From: SCRA01 sp035533275
Lineage (GTDB): Bacteria; Vulcanimicrobiota; Vulcanimicrobiia; Vulcanimicrobiales; SCRA01
Length of the DNA stretch: 64,000 bases
Assembly: GCA_035533275.1 (NCBI GenBank)
Contig: DATLUD010000034.1
Location: 31,827 to 95,826 of the forward strand
Reading direction: 5' to 3'
This document shows positions 34,416-41,947 of this stretch, piece by piece. Below the pieces are notes generated by a model. It saw nothing but the letters and a program-made list of their open reading frames with translations, did not search any database and was not told the origin of the DNA. The translations under genes and the position numbers were made by a program. Each line of letters starts with the position of its first letter. Position 1 is the first letter of the stretch.

Positions 34416-34871
34416 GTGGAACAGGTTCGAACCTTCATCGCCCGCACCGCTGATGGCTGGCTGGATGTCGAGCCTCGCGAGTACAAGCGCGAGGGCGACT
34501 TCGACGGCGTCACGCGCCACACCATCGTCACCGGTGCCACCATGCAAGTGCGTCACTTCGAGGTTGCGCCCGGCGGATACACGAGCCTCGAGCGTCACGA
34601 GCACGAGCACTACGTGGTCATCTCGCGCGGAAAGGGCACCGTCATCGTCGGCTCGGAGGCCTTCGCGGCCCGGACGGGAGACGTGATCTATGTGCCGGCC
34701 AACGCGGCGCACCAATTCCTCGCCGACGAGCAAGCCGAGGAGCCGTTAGGCTTCTACTGCATCGTCGCCGCCGAGCGCGACAAGCCGCGCCTGCTGGAAG
34801 GCGACGAGCTGCGGGCCTTCGAGGGGACCCCCGCGGCGGCCGTGGCGCGCTACCGTCTCCCCATCGCGTAG
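34416..34871 (+). CDS. Cupin-domain protein
   Basis: 151 residues from GTG at 34416, 15 bases after the GH130-like gene. A single cupin barrel: the first motif is GGYTSLERHEHEHYVVISRG (three histidines and a glutamate available for metal) and the second is GDVIYVPANAAHQF. The two motifs are about 15 residues apart, as in small cupins acting as isomerases or dioxygenases or as sugar-binding regulators. Metal-binding residues are intact. Substrate unknown; adjacency suggests a sugar-related role. Confidence 0.8.
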   Translation: MEQVRTFIARTADGWLDVEPREYKREGDFDGVTRHTIVTGATMQVRHFEVAPGGYTSLERHEHEHYVVISRGKGTVIVGSEAFAARTGDVIYVPANAAHQFLADEQAEEPLGFYCIVAAERDKPRLLEGDELRAFEGTPAAAVARYRLPIA

Positions 34872-34903
34872 GCGGGGTCTCGCTCCCGCAGGCCTCGCCG
34901 CCG

Positions 34904-35398
34904 CTACGGCAGGGTCGTGGCGGCCATGAGCGCCCCGTCGGGCGTCACCGCTTGGACCTGCGCCCCGGAGCGGTAGACCAGATTCGGGATGATCCAGACC
35001 GTGTAGGTCCGGTTCGGGCGCGCGACGCCGGGTCTGGGTGGAGCCTCCTCGAAGGCCACCACCCGCACGCGCGTATCGTTGGCCTTGATCGAAGCGATCA
35101 CCTGATGATAGCCCTCGTGGCGGTGCGGTCCCATGAGCAAGGCGACCGCGAAGACGTGGCGGTAGTCGATCCCCTTCAGGTCGATGCCGAGCGCCGCCAT
35201 GGCCCTGCGGTCGCGCACCACGGCGATCTCCGGCCCCGAGGCCGGTACGAACGAATACCCTTGCGCGTAGGTCCGCACGCGGATGTCGCGGCACCCGGCC
35301 AGGCTCAAGGCAAGCGCCACGCCCGCCAAGAGCGCCGGCAGCCGCCCCAGCCATGCCCGCGTCGCGCCCCCGCGCATACCCCTTTTCATCGCGCCCAA
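34904..35398 (-). CDS. Lipoprotein, hypothetical
   Basis: 164 residues (an internal ATG four residues in is also possible). Basic N-terminus, hydrophobic stretch and a lipobox LSLAGC with Cys36, so it is probably anchored at the outer face of the membrane. The mature part is mainly beta with RVRVVAFEEAP and RTYTVWIIPNL. No family recognised. It is divergent from ctaA with about 135 bases between; that gap carries a candidate ctaA promoter. Confidence 0.65.
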   Translation of the reverse strand: MGAMKRGMRGGATRAWLGRLPALLAGVALALSLAGCRDIRVRTYAQGYSFVPASGPEIAVVRDRRAMAALGIDLKGIDYRHVFAVALLMGPHRHEGYHQVIASIKANDTRVRVVAFEEAPPRPGVARPNRTYTVWIIPNLVYRSGAQVQAVTPDGALMAATTLP

Positions 35399-35437
35399 GG
35401 TTCGTCGCCGGGGGGACGCCGCCTGTTACCATGGTCG

Positions 35438-35466
35438 TTGCCCCGCTCGAAAAGCCGTCATAGACT
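35438..35466 (+). promoter_or_regulatory. Candidate sigma-70-like promoter of ctaA
   Basis: TTGCCC (35438-35443), 17 bases, then TAGACT (35461-35466), 67 bases upstream of the ctaA ATG. Three conserved -35 bases and four conserved -10 bases at optimal spacing in a divergent gap. Match quality is modest for a GC-rich genome, so this is a candidate only. Confidence 0.3.
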
Positions 35467-35533
35467 TGCGGGGAAGGGCTGGCTCCCGGCGAACCCTAAT
35501 TCCGTTTTGCCCACGTCCTCGGCTTAGGAGTCC

Positions 35534-36496
35534 ATGGATACACACTACGACGCCCGCGTCGCCGCGGGCGGTTCCGCGAGCACCGATCCGGCGGCTCGGC
35601 GGATCGCCATCTACCGTTGGCTTACGCTCACGCTCGCCGTAGCCGTCTACCTGCTCGCCATTCTCGGGAGCTGGGTGCGCGTCAACGGCGCCGGCATGAC
35701 CTGTCCCGATTGGCCGACGTGCCGCGGTGTCTGGCTCCCGAACCTCCATGGACCCGTGTTCCTCGAGTGGTTCCACCGTCTCATCGCTGGGCCGATCGTC
35801 GGCACGCTGACGCTGGTGGTGGCCTTCCTCGCATGGCGCAACCGCCGCGAGCTCCCCAAAGCGTGGATGGCCTTCTGGGCCGTCGTCTTCTTCTTGATCC
35901 TGCAGATCGCGCTTGGCGGCGTGACGATCTTCGCCAGCAACGATCCGCCGTCGGTCACGGCGCACTGGACCTGCGGCATGCTGCTGTTCGGATCGCTCAT
36001 CGCGCTGGCCATTTTGGCGTGGGGCCCCACGGCCGCGGAGCAGCCGTCGCAAGCGGGCAGCTCCGCAACTCCCTGGCTCTGGCTGGCCGCGATTGCCGCG
36101 CTGCTCACCACCGGGATGGGCGCCTACGTCAGCTCCAGCGGCTTCGGTCTCACCTGCGCCGGTTTCCCGTCATGCGATGGCCACTGGTTCGGTTTGCCGT
36201 GGCCCCAGGGCGCACAGATGACGCACCGCGCGCTGGCCTACGCCGTCTTCTTCTTCGCCGTCGCCGCCGTGGTCGCGACGCATCGCACCCAGCGGCGCGA
36301 CCTGCGCGCCATTTCGCTCGCCGCTCTCGCGCTGGTAGCGCTCCAGATCCTCCTGGGCGTGGCCAACGTGATCGGACAGCTGCCGATGCCCCTGCGCGAG
36401 TCCCATGCCGCCAATGCGGCCTTGCTCTACGCCACCTACGTCGTGCTGCTCGTGCGCTCGGCGTTCTTGCCGCAGGCCGGGGCACGGCGCGCATGA
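35534..36496 (+). CDS. ctaA: Heme A synthase (CtaA)
   Basis: 320 residues with eight transmembrane helices in two pseudo-symmetric halves. Signatures: GSWVRVNGAGMTCPDWPTC (two cysteines) with FLEWFHRLIAG in the first half, GAYVSSSGFGLTCAGFPSC with MTHRALAYAV in the second, and a final RESHAANAALLY. These provide the heme-ligating histidines. CtaA oxidises the C8 methyl of heme O to make heme A for the aa3 oxidase encoded 5 kb away. The stop overlaps ctaB as ATGA. Confidence 0.92.
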   Translation: MDTHYDARVAAGGSASTDPAARRIAIYRWLTLTLAVAVYLLAILGSWVRVNGAGMTCPDWPTCRGVWLPNLHGPVFLEWFHRLIAGPIVGTLTLVVAFLAWRNRRELPKAWMAFWAVVFFLILQIALGGVTIFASNDPPSVTAHWTCGMLLFGSLIALAILAWGPTAAEQPSQAGSSATPWLWLAAIAALLTTGMGAYVSSSGFGLTCAGFPSCDGHWFGLPWPQGAQMTHRALAYAVFFFAVAAVVATHRTQRRDLRAISLAALALVALQILLGVANVIGQLPMPLRESHAANAALLYATYVVLLVRSAFLPQAGARRA

Positions 36497-37398
36497 TCCC
36501 AGCCAGCGGTACCGCGGTCAGCCGCCCAAGCTGGCTCGACCCCGCCGTCTACGCCGCCTACTTCGAGCTCGCGAAGCCGCGGATCATCGTGCTGCTGCTG
36601 ATCACGACGCTGGCGGCGATGATCATGGCCGCGCGCGGCCTTCCGCCGCTGGACCTGCTCTTCTGGACGCTTGTGGGGGGCGCGCTCTCCTCGGCCAGCT
36701 CCGGCGCCTTCAACTGTTGGTACGACCGCGACATCGACCCGCTGATGCGGCGCACCGCCTCGCGCCCGCTGCCCACCGGACGCCTCCAGCCGTGGCACGC
36801 GCTCGCGTACGCGACGGTGACGGCCATGCTGGCATACGCGGTTCTCGGGCTCTTCGTCAACCCGTTGGCGATGGGTCTGGCGATGTTCGGCCAGTTCTAC
36901 TACTGCGTGATCTACACCATCTGGCTCAAGCGCTCGACGCCGATGAACATCGTCATCGGCGGCGGCGCCGGAGCCGTGCCGCCGCTGGTAGGCTGGGCGG
37001 CGGTCACGCACCAGATCGGTGCCCCCGCGCTCGGTCTCTTCGCGGTGATCTTCCTTTGGACGCCGCCGCACTTCTGGGCGCTGGCGCTGAACATCGAGAC
37101 GGAGTTCGAAAAAGCCGGCATCCCGATGCTCCCCAACGTGGCGGGCGAGCGCTATACGCGCATCCAGATCTTCGGCTACACGGTGGCTCTGGTCGCGGCG
37201 ACGCTGCTCTTCTACCCCATGCACATCCTGGGTGCGGTCTTCTTTGGAGCGGCTGCGCTGCTGGGCGCCTACTTCCTGCTGCTGGCGATCCGCATTCTCC
37301 GCCGGCCGATGCGCGCATCATACCAGCGCATGTTCCGTTACTCACTGATCTACCTCGCGCTCATCTGCGTGGCGATGGTTGTAGATCGGGTCGTGTGA
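36493..37398 (+). CDS. ctaB: Protoheme IX farnesyltransferase (CtaB/CyoE)
   Basis: 301 residues from ATG, with about nine transmembrane helices. The UbiA-family signature NCWYDRDIDPLMRRTASRPL (74-93) includes the aspartate-rich prenyl-diphosphate site; the second DxxxD-type region is in the loop after TPPHFWALAL (LPNVAGERYTR). It attaches a farnesyl chain to protoheme to give heme O, the substrate of CtaA. Coupled to ctaA by overlap, and followed after 16 bases by an MFS gene on the same strand. Confidence 0.92.
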   Translation: MIPASGTAVSRPSWLDPAVYAAYFELAKPRIIVLLLITTLAAMIMAARGLPPLDLLFWTLVGGALSSASSGAFNCWYDRDIDPLMRRTASRPLPTGRLQPWHALAYATVTAMLAYAVLGLFVNPLAMGLAMFGQFYYCVIYTIWLKRSTPMNIVIGGGAGAVPPLVGWAAVTHQIGAPALGLFAVIFLWTPPHFWALALNIETEFEKAGIPMLPNVAGERYTRIQIFGYTVALVAATLLFYPMHILGAVFFGAAALLGAYFLLLAIRILRRPMRASYQRMFRYSLIYLALICVAMVVDRVV

Positions 37399-37414
37399 GG
37401 TTCAGGTGAGATCC

Positions 37415-38800
37415 ATGGGTTCGAAGACGGAAGAACGGCCGCTTCTCGGGCACGGCGGCGTGCGCGAGATCGCGCCGTTGCTCGTGACGCTGATGCTGGG
37501 CGTCTTCATGGGAGCCCTGGACCTCTCCGCGCTCTCGCCCGCGCTGCACCAGATCGGCACGCAGTTCTCAGCCGGCCCGCGCGCGCTCTCGTGGATCTTC
37601 ACGGCATACCTGCTTGCCTACGTCGTGGCGATCCCGGTGATGTCGAAGCTCTCCGACGTCTATGGCCGCCGCGCGATCTACATCTTCGACGTCTCGCTCT
37701 TCGCCGTCGGCTCGTTGATCGCCATCGCGGCTCCGAGCTACCAGATCCTGATTCTCGGCCGCGTGGTCCAGGCCGTGGGCGCCGGCGGCATCTTTCCGGT
37801 GGCGACGGCGACGGTGGCCGATCGCGTTCCCGAGGAGCGCCGCGGCGGCGCGCTGGGCATGCTGGGAGCCGTCTGGGGCCTGGCCGGCGTAGTGGGCCCG
37901 GCGCTGGGCGGCGCGATCGTACACGTGCTCGACTGGCGCTGGGTTTTCGCGATCAATCTGCCCTTGGCGGCCGTGGTGATCGCGCTGACCGCGCGCAACG
38001 TGCACCGGGGCGGCGCACCGCGCCGCGGCCCGCTGGATTTTGCCGGCATCGTCTTGCTGGGAGCCGCGCTCTTGGCCGGCACGGCGGGACTGACCCGCGT
38101 CGACGCGGCCAACCTATGGTCGGCGGCCAACGTGCCCTCGCTCTGGGAGCTGGTGATCGCGGCGGTGCTCCTGCTGGCCTTTGCCGCCGTCGAGCGGCAG
38201 GCGGCCGATCCCGTCGTGCCGCCGGTCCTGCTGCGCATTCCCACGCTGCGCCTGGCCAACGTCTTGGAGATCGGCATCGGCGTGCTCGAGGGCTCGCTCT
38301 TCTTCGTGCCCGCGGCGCTGATGGCCGCTGAAGGTCTCAACGCCGTCGCCGCCGGCGCGCTCGCCGCTCTCGCGGCGTTCTGCTTCGTCGCCGTGGTACC
38401 GATGGCGGGACGCGCGTTGGACAAGGTGGGGGCGCGTGCCGTCCTCTTCGTGGGTAGCCTCTTGGTGACCATAGGCATGGCCGCCTTCGCCGCGTCGCTG
38501 GCCAACCTCGGACTCGCGATCGTTTCGCTGGTGGTGGCCGGGCTCGGCTTCGGGGCGCTCCTGGGCGCTCCCACGCGCTACCTGGTGACCAGCGCCGCGC
38601 CGCGAGAGATGCGCGCCACCGCGGTGGGCCTGCTCTCGGTCTTCCTGATCTTCGGGCAGATCGCCGGGGGCTCTCTGGCCGGCGCGATGGTCGGGCACCA
38701 GCTCACCGGCGTAGCCGGCTACGTGCACGCCTACGTGCTCTTCGCGGTCGTGGCGGCGCTGGTAACGCTCCTGACGTTGCGCATCCCGCGCAAGGCCTAG
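37415..38800 (+). CDS. MFS transporter, DHA2-like drug/solute efflux family
   Basis: 461 residues from ATG at 37415 with AGGTGA upstream (a GTG at 37406 would add three residues). About 14 hydrophobic helices; motif A-like region SKLSDVYGRRAIYIFDV after helix 2, and GxxxGPxxGG-type motif C in GLAGVVGPALGGAIV. This is the multidrug-like DHA2 group exporting hydrophobic compounds with H+. Its position behind ctaAB is unusual but could export heme intermediates or simply be read through. Downstream comes the CMD relic. Confidence 0.85.
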   Translation: MGSKTEERPLLGHGGVREIAPLLVTLMLGVFMGALDLSALSPALHQIGTQFSAGPRALSWIFTAYLLAYVVAIPVMSKLSDVYGRRAIYIFDVSLFAVGSLIAIAAPSYQILILGRVVQAVGAGGIFPVATATVADRVPEERRGGALGMLGAVWGLAGVVGPALGGAIVHVLDWRWVFAINLPLAAVVIALTARNVHRGGAPRRGPLDFAGIVLLGAALLAGTAGLTRVDAANLWSAANVPSLWELVIAAVLLLAFAAVERQAADPVVPPVLLRIPTLRLANVLEIGIGVLEGSLFFVPAALMAAEGLNAVAAGALAALAAFCFVAVVPMAGRALDKVGARAVLFVGSLLVTIGMAAFAASLANLGLAIVSLVVAGLGFGALLGAPTRYLVTSAAPREMRATAVGLLSVFLIFGQIAGGSLAGAMVGHQLTGVAGYVHAYVLFAVVAALVTLLTLRIPRKA

Positions 38801-38818
38801 CCGCGTACAACGTCGGCA

Positions 38819-39052
38819 ATGCGGAGCAGCTGCCGGACCTGCGCGCCTAACGCGGCGCTGTCACGCCGATGCCCCCCTCGCCCGCCGATGCGTACGAGCC
38901 GTCGCGGCACCCACTTCTCCGATCGCGAGCTCGTGGATCTCACGCTCGCCATCGGGATGATCAACCTCTGGAACCGCTTCGGAGTCGGCTTCCGCCGCCA
39001 GCCCGATCCCAGCTATCGCACCACGTCACGCGCAACGACGCAGACGGCGTAG
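38819..39052 (+). pseudogene. Relic of a carboxymuconolactone decarboxylase / AhpD-family gene
   Basis: In one frame residues HFSDRELVDLTLAIG then MINLWNRFGVGFRRQPD match the conserved C-terminal end of CMD/AhpD-type proteins of about 150 residues. The preceding conserved piece (VTPMPPSPADAYEPSR, corresponding to the VPDxxYExAR helix) is in the neighbouring frame, so one base was gained or lost near 38905-38911. The N-terminal half with the CxxC redox motif is missing. The frame stays open only because of high GC. It sits between the MFS gene and structured repeat copy 2. Confidence 0.55.
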
Positions 39053-39053
39053 G

Positions 39054-39201
39054 CGCGCTGGGCGGGGACGTCTCCGTGAGGGGCGCTCCGACATCGGCCC
39101 GGAGCCGTGGACGGCGAGAGGGCCGATGCGGCGCGAGCAGGAGCGGCACATGGACGTGCCGCGACGAGCGGCCCCGAAAGGGGACATCCCCGTCCAGCGC
39201 G
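39054..39201 (+). repeat. Structured repeat element, copy 2 (three-way-junction fold)
   Basis: A 148-base element, same fold as copy 1. P1 pairs 39054-39088 with 39166-39201 (22 outer pairs with one mismatch, then a GTGA/GAAA internal loop and an inner helix). P2 pairs CATCGGCCC (39092-39100) with GGGCCGATG (39120-39128), with an inner hairpin GCCG/CGGC and loop TGGA. P3 pairs GCGGCAC (39143-39149) with GTGCCGC (39156-39162) with loop ATGGAC. Junction strands CGA, CGGCGCGAGCAGGA and GAC are identical to copy 1 except one base. The outer P1 arms and the P2-tip and P3 helices differ from copy 1 yet remain paired. Its right end is four bases from the SCO stop codon. Confidence 0.8.
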
Positions 39202-39204
39202 GCG

Positions 39205-40215
39205 TCAGGCGTTTTCGATGAAGATCTTCCGCGCCGTCCAGTAGAACAGATAGCCGAAGAAGCCGATGGCCACCGTGAGCCAGAGCAAGCTCATCACGCC
39301 GCTGGCCACCTGCTCGCTGCCGCCGCAGAGCGCGATGATCCCCGACATCAGCCAGAGGTTGAAGCGGCGCAACGGCGACGAGGAGAGTCCCGCCAGATTC
39401 CGAGCCGCGGCGAGCACGTCCTTGGGTGACCACGCATCCGTCTGGATCACCTGGGCGATGCGGCCGTCGGGCGCCACCAGCACCGTCACGTCGTTGTGAA
39501 TGAAGTCGCCCGGACGGTCCTCGACGACCGAGAGGTTGAAGTCGTCGCCGACCGTCTTCACGGTCGAAGGCTCACCGGTAAGGAGCGACCAGCGGGAGGG
39601 ATCGGCGTCGTATTTCTTGGCATACGCCGCGAGGACCGCGGGCGTGTCGTAGGTCGGGTCGATCGTGATCTCGATCAGATGGAACGGCCCGTTTCCGAAT
39701 TGTCCCTGCAAGTAGTGGTACTTCGCGCTCACGGCAGGGCACTCGTCGGCATCCTTGCAGCGCGTGTAGACGAAGCTTAGCACCAGCGTCTTGCCGAGGA
39801 AATCCTTGAAGTGCACCAGGCGGCCACGCTGGTCGACCAGCGGCACGTCCGGGAGCAAGTCGCCGACGCCGAGGATGCGCGAGACCTTCGTATTGGCCGA
39901 CCCCGCGACGAAGGCGTCCGCGGGATGCACGTGACGCAACGACCACGGCGTGGTCGACATGTCGAGGAAGGCGTCGATCGACTCTCCGGCGTGCAGCTTG
40001 GGCGGGTCGATCAGCCGGTACTCGATCGACTGGGCATTGAGCGTGCCGGCAACGGGATCGTTCCGCACGATCGCATCGCCGTTCGGCATGACCGCCAGCA
40101 CCACGCCGTGGATCGGCACCAGCGGCACGGAACTCGTCGCCGACGCCGGCGCGGCCCAACAGAGGGCCGCGATCGACACGGCAAGCAGACCAAGGAAGCG
40201 GAGCCGGAACAGCAT
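39205..40215 (-). CDS. SCO1/SenC copper chaperone with extra N-terminal copper-binding-like domain
   Basis: 336 residues from ATG at 40215 (AGGTG upstream). Signal peptide in residues 1-27. Residues about 30-105 resemble the CusF/PcoE-like domain often fused to SCO proteins in soil bacteria (PIHGVVLAV, EYRLIDPPKL). Residues 115-270 are the SCO thioredoxin fold with Cys153 and Cys159 (TRCKDADECP, a CX5C spacing) and His240. A C-terminal transmembrane helix is near 310-330. It delivers copper to the CuA site of oxidase subunit II encoded downstream. The methionines usual in the CusF-like domain are missing. Confidence 0.85.
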   Translation of the reverse strand: MLFRLRFLGLLAVSIAALCWAAPASATSSVPLVPIHGVVLAVMPNGDAIVRNDPVAGTLNAQSIEYRLIDPPKLHAGESIDAFLDMSTTPWSLRHVHPADAFVAGSANTKVSRILGVGDLLPDVPLVDQRGRLVHFKDFLGKTLVLSFVYTRCKDADECPAVSAKYHYLQGQFGNGPFHLIEITIDPTYDTPAVLAAYAKKYDADPSRWSLLTGEPSTVKTVGDDFNLSVVEDRPGDFIHNDVTVLVAPDGRIAQVIQTDAWSPKDVLAAARNLAGLSSSPLRRFNLWLMSGIIALCGGSEQVASGVMSLLWLTVAIGFFGYLFYWTARKIFIENA

Positions 40216-40276
40216 GATGATCACCTGCTTTTCGCCGCGAGGAGCGGCCTCCTGCGCGCTCGAACCCTCTCGACCC

Positions 40277-40843
40277 GTGCTACAACCCCGCTTGAGTTCC
40301 CGCGAGCTGCAGCAGCGACTCCCGCACCGCAACTGGCGGAGCGACGAGCGCCGCGTCGTCGTTCAGGGCGCGCTCGGCATGGCGACCATCGCCGTCGAGT
40401 CGTTCGTCCTGGCGGTCGGCTTCGGCGTTCTCACCGTGCTCCAGTTCCGCCACGAGCCGATCTGGGCGCCGCTCATCCTGCTGATGGCACTCTCCTTCGC
40501 CGCGTACACGGTCGGCCTGCTCATCAAGCCGATCTCGGCCGTGCTCGCCACGCGCCGTCCGATCTTCAAGGTCGACGGCTACCTGCGGCTGCGCGGACGG
40601 GACGCGAAGAACGCACCCGGCGAGAGCGGATATCTCGCGGTGCTCACCGAGGGGGGAGATCTCGCGGGCGAGTGGCCGCTGCGCGGCGAGCATCCGCAGG
40701 CCTACGACATCGGCCCGGCGATGATCGAGTTCAGCGAGTACGGCGGCGTCCATACGATCGACGGAACGTCCACCGGAGCACTTCCGCTGGACTTCCCCGC
40801 GCTAGGCGTGGGGCTCAATCCGCGGAAGCGCCGGATCGGCTGA
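40277..40843 (+). CDS. Small membrane protein, hypothetical
   Basis: About 188 residues from a GTG at 40277; a TTG at 40292 is an alternative and no clear ribosome-binding site supports either. Two transmembrane helices lie near 42-60 and 68-90, followed by a soluble beta-rich domain (GYLRLRGRDAKNAPGESGY). No family recognised. It is divergent from the SCO gene (starts 61 bases apart) and convergent with the tiny membrane protein at 40880. A possible role around the oxidase is guilt by association only. Confidence 0.55.
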   Translation: MLQPRLSSRELQQRLPHRNWRSDERRVVVQGALGMATIAVESFVLAVGFGVLTVLQFRHEPIWAPLILLMALSFAAYTVGLLIKPISAVLATRRPIFKVDGYLRLRGRDAKNAPGESGYLAVLTEGGDLAGEWPLRGEHPQAYDIGPAMIEFSEYGGVHTIDGTSTGALPLDFPALGVGLNPRKRRIG

Positions 40844-40855
40844 GAGCGCGGCCTT

Positions 40856-40882
40856 TAGCAGGGTGCGGAAGAACCCCTGCTA
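40856..40882. terminator. Hairpin between converging genes, candidate bidirectional terminator
   Basis: TAGCAGGG (40856-40863) pairs exactly with CCCTGCTA (40875-40882) around an 11-base loop. It lies between the stop of the plus-strand membrane protein and the stop of the minus-strand 63-aa gene, overlapping the latter's TAG. There is no U-run on either side, so classical intrinsic termination is uncertain; position is the main support. Confidence 0.4.
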
Positions 40883-41071
40883 GGAGCCGAGCGGAATCGT
40901 GAGCGTGTCCTGTGCGGGCCAGATGAGGTTGGTGCTCGAGTCGAACGCGACGATGCCTCCAACCGCGAAGATCACGATCGCCCCAATCAGTACGAACAGT
41001 AAGACGACGGAAGGGACGCCGGCGGACTCGCGCATGCCATGATCGCCCAGGTGATGCGTATCGATTGCCAC
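40880..41071 (-). CDS. Tiny membrane protein of the oxidase cluster (63 aa)
   Basis: 63 residues from GTG at 41071 with AGGAG seven bases upstream. One transmembrane helix (VVLLFVLIGAIVIFAVGGIVA, split by nothing) near residues 22-43 with a histidine-rich N-terminus (THHLGDHGM). It follows the 70-aa protein by 16 bases and is the last gene of the oxidase operon on this strand. Probably a small accessory subunit; no family recognised. Confidence 0.6.
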   Translation of the reverse strand: MAIDTHHLGDHGMRESAGVPSVVLLFVLIGAIVIFAVGGIVAFDSSTNLIWPAQDTLTIPLGS

Positions 41072-41087
41072 GATGTCGGACTCCTAC

Positions 41088-41300
41088 CTAGCGAGTGCTG
41101 AGGGGCGTCTGCCCCAGGATGCGCAGGCCGACCAGCAGCGCCTCGGCGCATCCGATCACCAGGAGCGTCAACATGACCTTGGTGACGGTGACGTCGGCGC
41201 CCTTGAGGCCCCACTCCTTGCGGAGGAAGCGCAGGGCGAAGAAGCCGACGATGATGGCTCCCACCGCCCCGATCGCATCAGCGACATATGCCGTTTGCAT
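41088..41300 (-). CDS. Small two-helix membrane protein of the oxidase cluster (70 aa)
   Basis: 70 residues from ATG. Two transmembrane helices, near residues 5-24 and 38-60, separated by a basic loop (RFLRKEWGLKG). Its size and place directly after subunit III match small subunit IV-like proteins of bacterial caa3/cytochrome oxidase operons, but the sequence does not match a named family that I recognise. 21 bases follow subunit III. Confidence 0.6.
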   Translation of the reverse strand: MQTAYVADAIGAVGAIIVGFFALRFLRKEWGLKGADVTVTKVMLTLLVIGCAEALLVGLRILGQTPLSTR

Positions 41301-41321
41301 GGTCTCTCTTGCCTCGTACGC

Positions 41322-41927
41322 CTAGTAAATGTAGAACAGGAAGAACAGCGCCACCCAGATGACGTCGACGAAGTGCCAGTAGAGCGTCGCCGCCGTGAGA
41401 CCGAAGTGCCTCGACGGCGAGTACTTGCCGGCGAGCGTCTGCGCGAGGGTCACGATGAGGTAGACGACGCCCACGAGCACGTGGAAGCCGTGCAGTCCCG
41501 TCAACGTGAAGAACGAGGCGCCGAACGTGCTGCCCGACCACGTCGCCTTGATGTGCGTGTACTCGTACACCTGGCCGCCCAAGAACGCGGCGCCCAGAAT
41601 GATCGTCGCGATCGTGAACCAGATGTAGCCGAAGAGCTTGTTCTCCTTCAGCCGGTGCATGGCGTAGTGCGCCGTGATGCCCGAGCCGAAAAGGACGATC
41701 GCATTGACCGCGCCGAGGTTGACGTCCGGGCGCTCCACGCCGATCGGGGGCCAGACCGGCGCCGCGTTTCTCAAGTAGAGATACGCGAAGATGTACGCCG
41801 TGAAGAAGATGGAGTCGGTGAACAGGAAGAGCAGGAAGCCGAGAAAACGGAGATCCCGCTGCTCGGCATACTCCTCGTCCGTCACCACTCCGTGCCCGTA
41901 TGCCAGGGCCTCGCTGTGAACTGCCAT
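41322..41927 (-). CDS. ctaE: Cytochrome c oxidase subunit III
   Basis: 201 residues from ATG, with five transmembrane helices. Signatures: LLFLFTDSIFFTAYIFAYLYL, GSGITAHYAMHRL and the conserved LTGLHGFHVLVGVVYL with its histidines. The five-helix form is that of bacterial caa3 and quinol-oxidase type enzymes. It stabilises subunit I and proton uptake. It lies 20 bases after subunit I in the same operon. Confidence 0.9.
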   Translation of the reverse strand: MAVHSEALAYGHGVVTDEEYAEQRDLRFLGFLLFLFTDSIFFTAYIFAYLYLRNAAPVWPPIGVERPDVNLGAVNAIVLFGSGITAHYAMHRLKENKLFGYIWFTIATIILGAAFLGGQVYEYTHIKATWSGSTFGASFFTLTGLHGFHVLVGVVYLIVTLAQTLAGKYSPSRHFGLTAATLYWHFVDVIWVALFFLFYIY

Positions 41928-41947
41928 CGACGTGTCTTTCGCCTCTC

